Shown here one piece after another: positions 26,359 through 32,298 of a stretch of 32,298 nt of DNA (position 1 is its first letter; each line of letters begins with the position of its first letter). The translations under genes and the position numbers were made by a program. The notes beneath the pieces were generated by a model. The model saw nothing but the letters and a program-made list of their open reading frames with translations, did no database searches and was not told the DNA's origin. Location of the stretch: positions 2,267 to 34,564 of the forward strand of contig CAJUMM010000025.1 of the NCBI GenBank assembly GCA_910586955.1, written 5' to 3'. The stretch comes from an uncultured Lachnospiraceae bacterium. GTDB lineage: Bacteria; Bacillota; Clostridia; Lachnospirales; Lachnospiraceae.

Positions 26359-26435
26359 AAATTTTTCTCCTTTCGTTTTGGGTTCTTTAGATTATAGTAA
26401 GCTTTCGTTACGCATAACCTTCCTCTTTACAGGGA

Positions 26436-27428
26436 TTACCCTGCCTTCCGCAATGGCTTGCCCTCAAAAATATCTCTCGGGTTATCTACGGTCAGCCTCT
26501 TAATATCCCCATCCTCTACGCCACAGTCCCGGAACATGTCATAGACGTATTTGGGAATATAGTTAAACTGAACCTTGTACTCGTCCAGATCCTGGGCCAT
26601 AACCACCGGAAAGCGGTTGCCCACATTCTGAAAACCGGTATAATCCAAAAAACATGCCACATCCTGACTGATTACCATGCCGTTTCCATAGCCCTCTTTT
26701 ATCAGATCCGCAACAACCTTTGCTCTCTTTTCATCCTCAATATAATTTTCCGGCTCTAAAACATGGGCGCTGAACCGATCCATTCCGATATAGTGGCCTC
26801 GATCCATGATGCCCCGTATATACTCATAGTCTTCCGTATCACCCATATGTCCAATCACCAGCCGCTCCGGGGCAACCCCCTCCGCCTCAAAGAAATCCGC
26901 CTGTGAATTCCCGTTTTTCTGGTTGGTATGGGTGTAAATAAAGGCTCCCGTCTTATTGCTGGCAATGGCCGCCGCTTTTCCGATCTTCCGATCATACTCT
27001 GTCAGCTCCGGCCCCACTGTGGCATACTTGATGAACTGGGCTTTGACATCCGATCCCTCGATGCCCTCCTCCAGATCCTGGATCAGAATCTCCGCTATAA
27101 ATTCCGGGCTTTTATCCTGAAGAGCCACCTGGGGCATCCAGTAAAAGCCTGTGCAGGGAATAATGTTGACTCCGGACTTTTCCGAGGCTTCCCGCATAAT
27201 GGACAGGTCTCTTCCCAGATCGATGGGCGTGGCGTCCACAATGGTGTCAATGCCATACTGCTTGGCATTTTTCAGCATCCGCACCGCATATTCCATAAAC
27301 CTGTCTCTCTCAAACCACTGGCGATAGGCAATCCGCATGGTGTGGTTTGCAATCAGCACATGCTCGTGCATCAAGGTTGTTCCCAGTTCGGAGGAATCCA
27401 TGGTTCCCATAACAGTACTAATCTGCAT
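26436..27428 (-). CDS. phosphotriesterase-family metal hydrolase, probable lactonase
   Basis: A 330-residue amidohydrolase-superfamily protein with the whole binuclear metal site: His21 and His23 (MHEHV), the bridging Lys134 (QFIKYATVG), His167 (YTHTN), His194 (IGHMGD) and Asp256 (SQDVACF). Bacterial homologues that sit in sugar operons usually open lactones or sugar-lactone phosphates rather than organophosphates. Here it lies 17 nt after a short-chain dehydrogenase and just before the importer, so a dehydrogenase-plus-lactonase pair acting on the imported sugar or its product is the simplest reading. Substrate unknown. Confidence 0.9.
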   Translation of the reverse strand: MQISTVMGTMDSSELGTTLMHEHVLIANHTMRIAYRQWFERDRFMEYAVRMLKNAKQYGIDTIVDATPIDLGRDLSIMREASEKSGVNIIPCTGFYWMPQVALQDKSPEFIAEILIQDLEEGIEGSDVKAQFIKYATVGPELTEYDRKIGKAAAIASNKTGAFIYTHTNQKNGNSQADFFEAEGVAPERLVIGHMGDTEDYEYIRGIMDRGHYIGMDRFSAHVLEPENYIEDEKRAKVVADLIKEGYGNGMVISQDVACFLDYTGFQNVGNRFPVVMAQDLDEYKVQFNYIPKYVYDMFRDCGVEDGDIKRLTVDNPRDIFEGKPLRKAG

Positions 27429-27445
27429 ATCCTTCTTCCTTTCTC

Positions 27446-28642
27446 TCAGTGAATCATTTCAAGTCCGCCGGCTACAGGCACTGCCTGCCCCGTTTCATAC
27501 TGCTGCTCGATACAGTACATCATCGCCCTGGCCACATCTAAGGGCTGACACCCTCTCTCGAATATTTCCTGCGAGAAGTACCACTTCCGCACGTCATCCG
27601 GGCTCTTAGCCCCTTCCACCTTATCCGCCTTAAAGTATTTCACAAACAATCCTTTTTCCGGGTCCCCCCACATGGGTCCGTCATAATAATTCCCGGGACA
27701 TACCGCGTTTACCTTGATCCGGTATTTCACCAGTTCGCGGGAGATGCTCTGAACCAGGCCGATGCCGCCGAATTTGCTTCCGCAATAAGCGGAATTGTTC
27801 AGCCAGCCTTTTAATCCGGCTTTGGAATTGGTCTGTATAATGTCGGAATAATATTCCTCGTTAAAGCTATGCTGAATCTTCATGGGACGGGAGGCGTATT
27901 TGGCTACCAAAAAGAACCCAATATAGTTGATGTCCGTCACCCTCCGGAACACTTCCAGGGAAAGCTGTTCCAGGCTTCCCGCCTCACTGATGCCGGCATT
28001 GCTGCACATCACATCGATACCGCCGTATTCCCGTGTCATCCAACGGACCATACTTTTTACGGAGTCCTCTTTTGACACATCACAGGCCACCGCCAAAGCA
28101 TTTCTGTACCCCGTGCTTTCATTGATTTCCTCCGCCACCTTCTTGGCCTTCTCAATATTGATATCCGCGATGACTACCTGCGCTCCGTTGTCAGCCAGGA
28201 CTCGCGCTATTCCCATTCCAAATCCCTGGGCACCTCCTGTGACGGCAACGGTACGGCCCTCCAATCTTTTCCCGGAAAGAGAATCTGCGGCATTGGCGGG
28301 GGTATACCGGGTACAGTCGGTGATGCAGCTGACTTTCTTATCTGCCTCTTCCTTTGACTCGGCCCACACAAAAACACCCATCTTTTCGATCTTTACCAAA
28401 TCCACCTGATCCATGAGCTTGCGGACCTGCTCAAGCTTTTCGTATATCTCCGGAATGCTCCCGGCCTGGTCTATGTACACCCCCTTCAATGAGGTCTTAT
28501 TTTTAATCTCCTCGATGGTGGCTTCCGTCTCGCCCGCAAAGACCACAACAGGAAATTTGCACCCCGTGATACATCCCCGGATAGCAGGCGCAACATTCTC
28601 CGGGATAAATTCTTTCACATACTCTTCTTTCATTACTTTCAT
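27446..28642 (-). CDS. short-chain dehydrogenase with an extra N-terminal domain (RhaD-like SDR)
   Basis: A 398-residue protein, first gene of the long operon. A classical SDR domain starts at about residue 126: TGGAQGFG (135-142), NAG (215-217), and the active site Ser273, Tyr286 and Lys290 (YCGSK). Before it lie about 125 residues that resemble the region just upstream of the SDR part in bifunctional rhamnulose-1-phosphate aldolase/dehydrogenase proteins (VKIEKMGVFVWAESKEEA matching their PGLGxFxxGKxKxEA pattern), but the zinc aldolase site is absent. It would oxidise or reduce a sugar hydroxyl with NAD(P). Ribosome site GAGGTG is 6 nt before the ATG. Confidence 0.9.
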   Translation of the reverse strand: MKVMKEEYVKEFIPENVAPAIRGCITGCKFPVVVFAGETEATIEEIKNKTSLKGVYIDQAGSIPEIYEKLEQVRKLMDQVDLVKIEKMGVFVWAESKEEADKKVSCITDCTRYTPANAADSLSGKRLEGRTVAVTGGAQGFGMGIARVLADNGAQVVIADINIEKAKKVAEEINESTGYRNALAVACDVSKEDSVKSMVRWMTREYGGIDVMCSNAGISEAGSLEQLSLEVFRRVTDINYIGFFLVAKYASRPMKIQHSFNEEYYSDIIQTNSKAGLKGWLNNSAYCGSKFGGIGLVQSISRELVKYRIKVNAVCPGNYYDGPMWGDPEKGLFVKYFKADKVEGAKSPDDVRKWYFSQEIFERGCQPLDVARAMMYCIEQQYETGQAVPVAGGLEMIH

Positions 28643-28682
28643 TTTTTCACCTCACGCACATAAATATAACTTTATTTATATT

Positions 28683-28698
28683 TTATAATTATATTTTT
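28683..28698. promoter_or_regulatory. candidate operator at the operon transcription start
   Basis: The 16-mer TTATAATTATATTTTT lies at the expected start site of the operon transcript and contains the 10-bp palindrome TATAATTATA. The same 16-mer occurs before E1alpha (20709-20724), and its ATAATTATA core occurs again at 28860-28868, just upstream of the gntR -35 box. A nearby inverted repeat, ATAAATA-N6-TATTTAT (about 28660-28679), adds symmetry. Binding by the divergent GntR protein is inferred; the region is so AT-rich that chance matches are possible. Confidence 0.35.
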
Positions 28699-28706
28699 AT
28701 GTTATG

Positions 28707-28735
28707 ATTCTATCATTGTTCCATTTTATTGTCAA
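28707..28735 (-). promoter_or_regulatory. sigma-A promoter of the 26-gene operon
   Basis: On the minus strand TTGACA (28730-28735), 17-nt spacer, TAGAAT (28707-28712): near-perfect consensus. The predicted transcript starts near 28700, giving a leader of about 58 nt before the dehydrogenase ATG. No equally good promoter was seen further down the run. Confidence 0.85.
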
Positions 28736-28872
28736 TCCATTTTTGTTTCCACACAAAATTTCTACATATCCTCCAATTTTTTGTTCTGTTTTTTGTTCAT
28801 ATCGACGAAACTTATACTTATAAAATAAAACGCTGTGTCCATACTCAATATAGTAATTGATAATTATAAGGA

Positions 28873-28902
28873 TTGACATAAGAAATGTTTTCCATATATA
28901 AT
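28873..28902 (+). promoter_or_regulatory. sigma-A promoter of the GntR regulator gene
   Basis: Perfect TTGACA (28873-28878) and perfect TATAAT (28897-28902) with an 18-nt spacer. The transcript would start near 28909, leaving an untranslated leader of about 140 nt before the regulator ATG, which is long for this gene type. With the operon promoter it makes a divergent pair about 140 bp apart. Confidence 0.75.
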
Positions 28903-29048
28903 CATAAAAAAGCGTTTCTATTTCGAAACTCTCTGCTCTTTTACTGCTCATATGATGATGAGAATCCCACAGAAAGAGCCAAAACCGCCGGAGCCAGCCA
29001 TTTTTGCAATGACTTATGCCTTCTGCGAGATAAAAGATTGGATATGTC

Positions 29049-29747
29049 ATGTCAAAAGTTAAAAATGTAGCAATCAAATCAACGATATACAAGTATATCC
29101 GCAGCCTGATTTTGACCGGCCAGCTCAAACAGGGAGACCGGATCCCGGAAACTGCCATCGCCGCCGCCCTAAACGTGAGCAAGACACCGGTGAGGGAAGC
29201 AATCCGCCAGTTATCCTGGGAAGGACTGATTGTAACCGAAACCAATAAATCGCCCAGCGTCCGCATACTGGACGCGGATACGATCCGGGACCTGGCTACC
29301 GTCAGATGGCAGCATGAAAAACTGAACATACCTCTGGTTGTCTATAACGGGAGTAATAAAGACTTTGATGATTTGGAAGAACTTGCCCGGCAATGCCTAT
29401 ACTATAACTCGCAGAATGATTTAAATTTACGTAATAAATATGACGCAAAATTTCACCTGAAACTCTATGAGATAGGAAAAAATACGATCCTTTACAGCTT
29501 GCAGCAACGCCTGGAATTATTAGTCCAGCTATGGCAGGCTTCCAGAATCACCGACAGCCAGATGCTGCTCCCAGGGCTGCAGCAGCATCTTACACTGGTT
29601 GACATATTAAGAAAACGGGATTCCGAAAATGCTTTAAAATTGCTATACGATCACTTTACCTGCTCCTATGGGGTGGAAATTGAGATAGAAAACAATGGCT
29701 TTTTATGTAAAGACAGCCATCTTTCCGAGACATTGGATTTACTTTAG
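29049..29747 (+). CDS. GntR-family transcriptional regulator, FCD type
   Basis: A 232-residue DNA-binding regulator. The winged helix covers about residues 8-75 with the signature NVSKTPVREAIRQLSWEGLI. The all-helical FCD effector domain follows, and its metal/effector ligands are visible as Asp132, His136 (YDAKFHLKLYE), His180 (QHLTLVDIL) and His202 (DHFTCSYG). Regulators of this class control sugar-acid and polyol operons and respond to a pathway acid or sugar. It is divergent from the long operon and the only regulator in the window, so control of that operon is the natural inference. The ribosome site before ATG 29049 is weak. Confidence 0.93.
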   Translation: MSKVKNVAIKSTIYKYIRSLILTGQLKQGDRIPETAIAAALNVSKTPVREAIRQLSWEGLIVTETNKSPSVRILDADTIRDLATVRWQHEKLNIPLVVYNGSNKDFDDLEELARQCLYYNSQNDLNLRNKYDAKFHLKLYEIGKNTILYSLQQRLELLVQLWQASRITDSQMLLPGLQQHLTLVDILRKRDSENALKLLYDHFTCSYGVEIEIENNGFLCKDSHLSETLDLL

Positions 29748-29815
29748 CTATACCTTAACGGACGGTCCGAAGGACCTGTCATACAGGGTACCCGTAGGGT
29801 ATACTTTATTGCATG

Positions 29816-29869
29816 AAAAAGGAGGGCATTTCCTATTTCCTGGAAAATGTCCTCCTTTTTTCTGTTTTT
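29816..29869 (+). terminator. intrinsic terminator after the GntR gene
   Basis: Arms 29816-29833 and 29842-29860 pair over about 18 positions with one G-U and one bulge, and the plus-strand transcript ends TTTTTTCTGTTTTTC. The flanking A-run means it can also act on the minus strand. Confidence 0.85.
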
Positions 29870-29883
29870 CCGCATCTTTTCTT

Positions 29884-29942
29884 CGGTGTGCGAGCGTGCG
29901 GCTGCTCTGCCAACGGGTGCGGTCGCACACCGATAAACTAAT
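29884..29942. repeat. 59-nt GC-rich inverted repeat
   Basis: Perfect 10-bp terminal arms (CGGTGTGCGA at 29884-29893, TCGCACACCG at 29933-29942) enclose a GC-rich 39-nt interior with little further symmetry. It is a sharp GC peak between the terminator and the AT-rich stretch and has no coding content. It may be a dispersed palindromic element or a second hairpin; I cannot tell which without the rest of the genome. Confidence 0.5.
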
Positions 29943-29966
29943 ACAACCTAAAAGCATTCCTGTCTT

Positions 29967-30369
29967 TTAATTTTCATGAAAAGTAAATAAAATATCCAAT
30001 ACTACATCTAAAAAACTATTATTTAATTCTTTTAAAAGTTCCCGACTATTCTCATCTAAAGAATAAAGATTATGTACAATCAAGCATCTCACCGCATATA
30101 AATTGTTCCCGACATTATTTTCTTTAAAACTTTTTTCGTTATCCTGTAACATTTCTTCACAAAGACTATTTAAAATTTCCTTCTTTTGTAATTCGACATC
30201 ACAGAAATTGCTAAAAAGCCAGATTACCCTATGTTTTTACACGTTTTCTTTGTAAATCATTATTTTTAATCAAATCTTTTGCATATTGTAAATACTCTCC
30301 AAATGTTGTTTCAACATATAAATTTGTACTTCTTATCCTATAATCATATATATTTGACATTATTTTCAT
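29967..30369 (-). pseudogene. frameshifted small gene, function unknown
   Basis: Two minus-strand pieces appear to be one gene. The first starts at ATG 30369 with a good ribosome site (AGAGGAAAGAG) and reads MKIMSNIYDYRIRS to a TAG at 30229-30231 (46 codons). The second, in another frame, is open from just after an AAAAA run (about 30240) through WLFSNFCDVELQKKEI and MLQDNEKSF to a stop at 29967. Removing one A from the run (RKRVK then HRVIW) joins them into a protein of about 133 residues with no break. I do not recognise the product. It could be a true pseudogene, a sequencing error in a homopolymer, or slippage. Confidence 0.5.
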
Positions 30370-30414
30370 TTTCTCTTTCCTCTTTTCCCTTATTGTATGT
30401 CTTATATTCCAACA

Positions 30415-30501
30415 TTATCCTACTATTTCACTATTTCTATTAGCATCTATGTTGCCTTGGCTCATTAATCGGCTCATTAATCGGCTCATTAATCGGCTCA
30501 T
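30415..30501 (-). CDS. tiny ORF of MSRL repeats overlapping the AlbA-type gene
   Basis: A 28-codon frame whose ATG overlaps the upstream stop codon (ATGA). It reads three copies of MSRL, then MSQGNIDANRNSEIVG. It has no ribosome site of its own beyond the coding end of the upstream gene, so expression would rely on coupling. The 12-bp DNA repeat does not shift frame when its copy number changes. It may be only a repeat that happens to be open. Confidence 0.3.
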   Translation of the reverse strand: MSRLMSRLMSRLMSQGNIDANRNSEIVG

Positions 30502-30502
30502 T
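30459..30502. repeat. 12-bp tandem repeat, about 3.7 copies
   Basis: GGCTCATTAATC is repeated at 30459, 30471 and 30483 with a partial copy at 30495-30502, all identical. It covers the stop codon of the AlbA-type gene. Perfect identity suggests recent expansion and likely copy-number variation between strains. Confidence 0.9.
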
Positions 30503-31865
30503 TTCGTTCATAATATGAACTCCTGCCAGCGCCTTTCTGTTCCAAAATTCCAATTTCACACAATCTATTGAGATAACGTTTTGTCGTTGCCACTGATTTT
30601 CCTAACAAATCACGGCCTATCGCATTCGTAATTATTGAATTATCATCCAGATACTTCAATATCGGAGCCATGCGCTCTTGTTCCTCTTGTGATAATTTTT
30701 CTAATCGCACATTAGGCAAAAATTCTTTTCCACGTCTATCCTTCAATAATCTATTATACTGTTCACAAGGCCTACACAATACCATAACTCCTCTGGCATT
30801 AGCATCAATTACCGGATAGGGCGCCTTTTCCTCTTTGCATACCTCCATAATCTTATCAAATCCTCTTCCCCAGGCTTCAATCTCTCCAGCTTTGTAGAAA
30901 ACATCTGCTATTTTAGGATTATATGGTATTGAAGAATGTTTCTCATATATTTTATCTACTGGCAAATTATCCGGCCATTTGCCATCATTCCAAACATACA
31001 TTTTGTCTTCATAAATGCTAATCTGAATGGGAATTCCAGTACTATAATCTTTGTGATTAATAGCATTCAGCAATATTTCACGAAATCCCTCCATCGGGAA
31101 CATATATGTTTCCGTTCTCTGCAGACCTTCATAATCAATCAATGCTTTCATATACTTTGTATAAATCAACTCTACCGCCTTATCCGCTTGTAAAATTAAC
31201 GGTCCATGGATTTCGTCTTGATACCTCAAATCAGAATCTGACTCTCCAAAATATCCAATTTTTATATATGCGCCTGTTACCCACTTTTCCGGATCGGGAT
31301 GGAACATTAAAATTGCTGCTCGTATCAAATTTTCTCCTTCAAATAGTTTTAAATTCTCTAACAATAACTTGTCATTGACCTCTGCTGCAATTTCACTTAA
31401 ACGTTTTTTATAAACAGATTTTTTTCTGAATTCTTGTAATGCTTCTTTACTTAGAGTATCTGCTGTTTCTCCTGGCATTGGCACATTATCCCATGTTCTC
31501 CCTTGCTTTTCATAAAGAAATTTTAATAATTCTATTCCCTTTATTTCCTGCATGGTACTACCACTACGATAATAATATTTTCCTCTATAATTAACTGGAA
31601 ACGGATAGCTATCAACAATAATTTCTATATATTCTAATCCATTCTCTTCTATAAGATTTACATCAGCTATAATATTCATCGTAGAAACAATTTTATTTGG
31701 AATATCTTCTAATAGCTTTTTAGCGTTACGAATTCCTGTTACACCACCATTATCATCTTTCCCAATAATAAGCGTCCCACCCTGTGCATTGGCATATCCA
31801 CATATCCATTTCAAATATTCATCTTTCCAAATTTCCTTCCACTCAACGCCCTGATGCTCCGACAT
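30498..31865 (-). CDS. AlbA/Schlafen-type ATP-binding protein with C-terminal winged helix
   Basis: A 455-residue protein. The N-terminal AlbA_2 domain (about 1-115) has EWKEIWKDEYLKWICGYANAQGGTLIIGKDDNG. A middle region with the ATPase-like GHKL features follows (FREILLNAINHKDYSTG near residue 265, and EAWGRGFDKIMEVCKEE). A C-terminal helix-turn-helix is around LLGKSVATTKRYLNRLCEIGILEQKG. Such proteins are common accessory genes described as ATP-dependent regulators or RecG-like; the actual role is unsettled. Its composition is much more AT-rich than the catabolic run. Ribosome site AGGAAG precedes ATG 31865, and its own promoter is upstream. Confidence 0.88.
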   Translation of the reverse strand: MSEHQGVEWKEIWKDEYLKWICGYANAQGGTLIIGKDDNGGVTGIRNAKKLLEDIPNKIVSTMNIIADVNLIEENGLEYIEIIVDSYPFPVNYRGKYYYRSGSTMQEIKGIELLKFLYEKQGRTWDNVPMPGETADTLSKEALQEFRKKSVYKKRLSEIAAEVNDKLLLENLKLFEGENLIRAAILMFHPDPEKWVTGAYIKIGYFGESDSDLRYQDEIHGPLILQADKAVELIYTKYMKALIDYEGLQRTETYMFPMEGFREILLNAINHKDYSTGIPIQISIYEDKMYVWNDGKWPDNLPVDKIYEKHSSIPYNPKIADVFYKAGEIEAWGRGFDKIMEVCKEEKAPYPVIDANARGVMVLCRPCEQYNRLLKDRRGKEFLPNVRLEKLSQEEQERMAPILKYLDDNSIITNAIGRDLLGKSVATTKRYLNRLCEIGILEQKGAGRSSYYERK

Positions 31866-31904
31866 TCTTTCTTCCTGCTTTCACTCATTTAATTATTTCT
31901 ATTA

Positions 31905-31933
31905 ATTATAATCTATTTTCTGCTTATCTTCAA
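31905..31933 (-). promoter_or_regulatory. promoter of the AlbA-type gene
   Basis: Minus strand TTGAAG (31928-31933), 17-nt spacer, TATAAT (31905-31910), about 40 nt before the start codon. Confidence 0.6.
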
Positions 31934-31944
31934 TTGATTAATAC

Positions 31945-31980
31945 AAAAAGAAACCCTGTATAAATTCAATACAAGGTTTC
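31945..31980 (-). terminator. intrinsic terminator, minus strand
   Basis: Arms of 12 nt (GAAACCCTGTAT at 31950-31961 and its partner at 31969-31980) pair fully in minus-strand RNA with one G-U, followed by TTTTTGT. It would end a transcript coming from the small ORF region at 32000-32210, upstream of the AlbA promoter. Confidence 0.7.
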
Positions 31981-32007
31981 ACCACATGAAAAGCCAAAGC
32001 TTTACCT

Positions 32008-32142
32008 TCACTTTCGTACATCCCGCATATTTTTTCTTTTATAAATATTACACGTTGCTATTCCTGCTTTATATAGATTAGAATGAAAATCTGACATTTT
32101 GTGTAAAACCCATTCAGTTTCTAACAAGCGTAACCATTTCAT
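32008..32142 (-). CDS. possible small ORF of 44 codons, unknown
   Basis: Frame from ATG 32142 begins MKWLRLLETEWVLHKMSDFH and ends VRK before a terminator at 31945-31980. Its own ribosome site is poor. A good one (AGGAGAGAGG, near 32200) stands before a different short frame that begins TTG and stops after 14 codons. The pieces may be the remains of one frameshifted gene. No family recognised. Confidence 0.25.
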   Translation of the reverse strand: MKWLRLLETEWVLHKMSDFHSNLYKAGIATCNIYKRKNMRDVRK

Positions 32143-32219
32143 TGAGCTATTGGAGCATATCTCTTTCGGTTAACAATATATTGCCTGCCAAAATTTCCTC
32201 TCTCCTATCTTTGGATATG

Positions 32220-32249
32220 AAAAAACCCGCAAACACTACTGTCTACGGG
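32220..32249 (-). terminator. terminator downstream of the tRNA gene
   Basis: Arms 32226-32234 and 32241-32249 (9 pairs with two G-U in minus-strand RNA) are followed by a T6 run. It lies 10 nt beyond the tRNA 3' end. Confidence 0.8.
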
Positions 32250-32259
32250 CTTTTTCAAA

Positions 32260-32298
32260 CTCCCCGAGTAGGGCTCGAACCTACAACCCCGCGGTTAA
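32260..32298 (-). tRNA. tRNA-Asn (GTT), 3' part only
   Basis: The minus strand reads from the window edge TTAA (end of an anticodon loop), then the anticodon-stem arm and variable loop, a T-arm GTAGG-TTCGAGC-CCTAC, the acceptor arm TCGGGGA and discriminator G. CCA is not encoded. The loop end fits anticodon GTT or TTT; discriminator G favours Asn over Lys. The 5' half is outside the window. Confidence 0.8.

Noticed and set aside
26391..26413. Possible internal promoter before the binding-protein gene (TATAAT on the minus strand)
   Set aside because: The -35 position reads GGTTAT, far from consensus, and there is no extended -10; not strong enough to list.
28643..28700. Riboswitch in the operon leader
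   Set aside because: The leader is about 58 nt, AT-rich and without a stable multi-stem fold; no known riboswitch core was recognised.
28885..29070. Plus-strand 61-codon frame before the regulator
   Set aside because: Its ATG lies inside the gntR promoter spacer, upstream of the expected transcript start, so that transcript cannot express it.
28697..29329. Minus-strand open frame of 210 codons across the divergent promoter region
   Set aside because: It runs antisense through the start of the GntR gene, covers both promoters, has no ribosome site and looks like no protein family.
30459..30502. CRISPR-like array
   Set aside because: Units are 12 bp and directly adjacent with no spacers; it is a simple tandem repeat.

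Overview
The window looks like a chromosomal piece of an anaerobic Firmicute (class Clostridia, most likely a gut-type Lachnospiraceae butyrate producer). The reasons are a complete clostridial butyrate operon (thl-crt-hbd-bcd-etfB-etfA), a clostridial 4-hydroxybutyrate module, Gram-positive-style ribosome binding sites, consensus sigma-A promoters and intrinsic terminators. The genus is not established.

Layout. (1) 1-1757, minus: 5' part of a methyl-accepting chemotaxis protein gene with its own consensus promoter; the 3' end lies outside the window. (2) 28642 down to 1947, all minus: 26 consecutive genes with gaps of 0-90 nt, several start/stop overlaps, and no terminator visible until 1899-1938. 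In transcription order they are a short-chain dehydrogenase with an extra N-terminal region, a phosphotriesterase-family hydrolase/lactonase, an RbsABC-type sugar ABC importer (lipoprotein, ATPase, two permeases), an aldo/keto reductase, a four-subunit 2-oxoacid/acetoin dehydrogenase complex (E1alpha, E1beta, E2, E3), an RpiB/LacAB-type isomerase, a zinc alcohol dehydrogenase, a split transketolase, 4-hydroxybutyrate dehydrogenase, 4-hydroxybutyryl-CoA dehydratase, 4-hydroxybutyrate CoA-transferase, a NifU-like protein, a Cys-rich small protein, then thl-crt-hbd-bcd-etfB-etfA. (3) 28643-29048: divergent regulatory region with two strong promoters. (4) 29049-29747, plus: a GntR/FCD regulator, probably controlling the long operon. 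(5) 29750-32250: an AT-rich accessory stretch with a frameshifted small gene, an AlbA/Schlafen-type ATP-binding protein coupled to a tiny repeat-encoded ORF, and small or decayed ORFs. It ends at the 3' part of a tRNA-Asn gene.

How it may work together. The run reads as one import-to-butyrate catabolic line. A carbohydrate-like substrate enters through the ABC importer, is oxidised, hydrolysed and isomerised, and loses two-carbon units through transketolase. A lipoamide complex yields acetyl-CoA or another acyl-CoA. Carbon then reaches crotonyl-CoA by two converging branches: acetyl-CoA via thiolase/Hbd/Crt, and 4-hydroxybutyrate via AbfT/AbfD. Bcd-EtfAB reduces crotonyl-CoA to butyryl-CoA. 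No sugar kinase is present in the run. An isomerase and a split transketolase without a kinase recall the sulfo-transketolase pathway, where the sugar carries a non-phosphate terminal group. The substrate cannot be named from sequence alone, and this upper pathway is the most likely undescribed system here.
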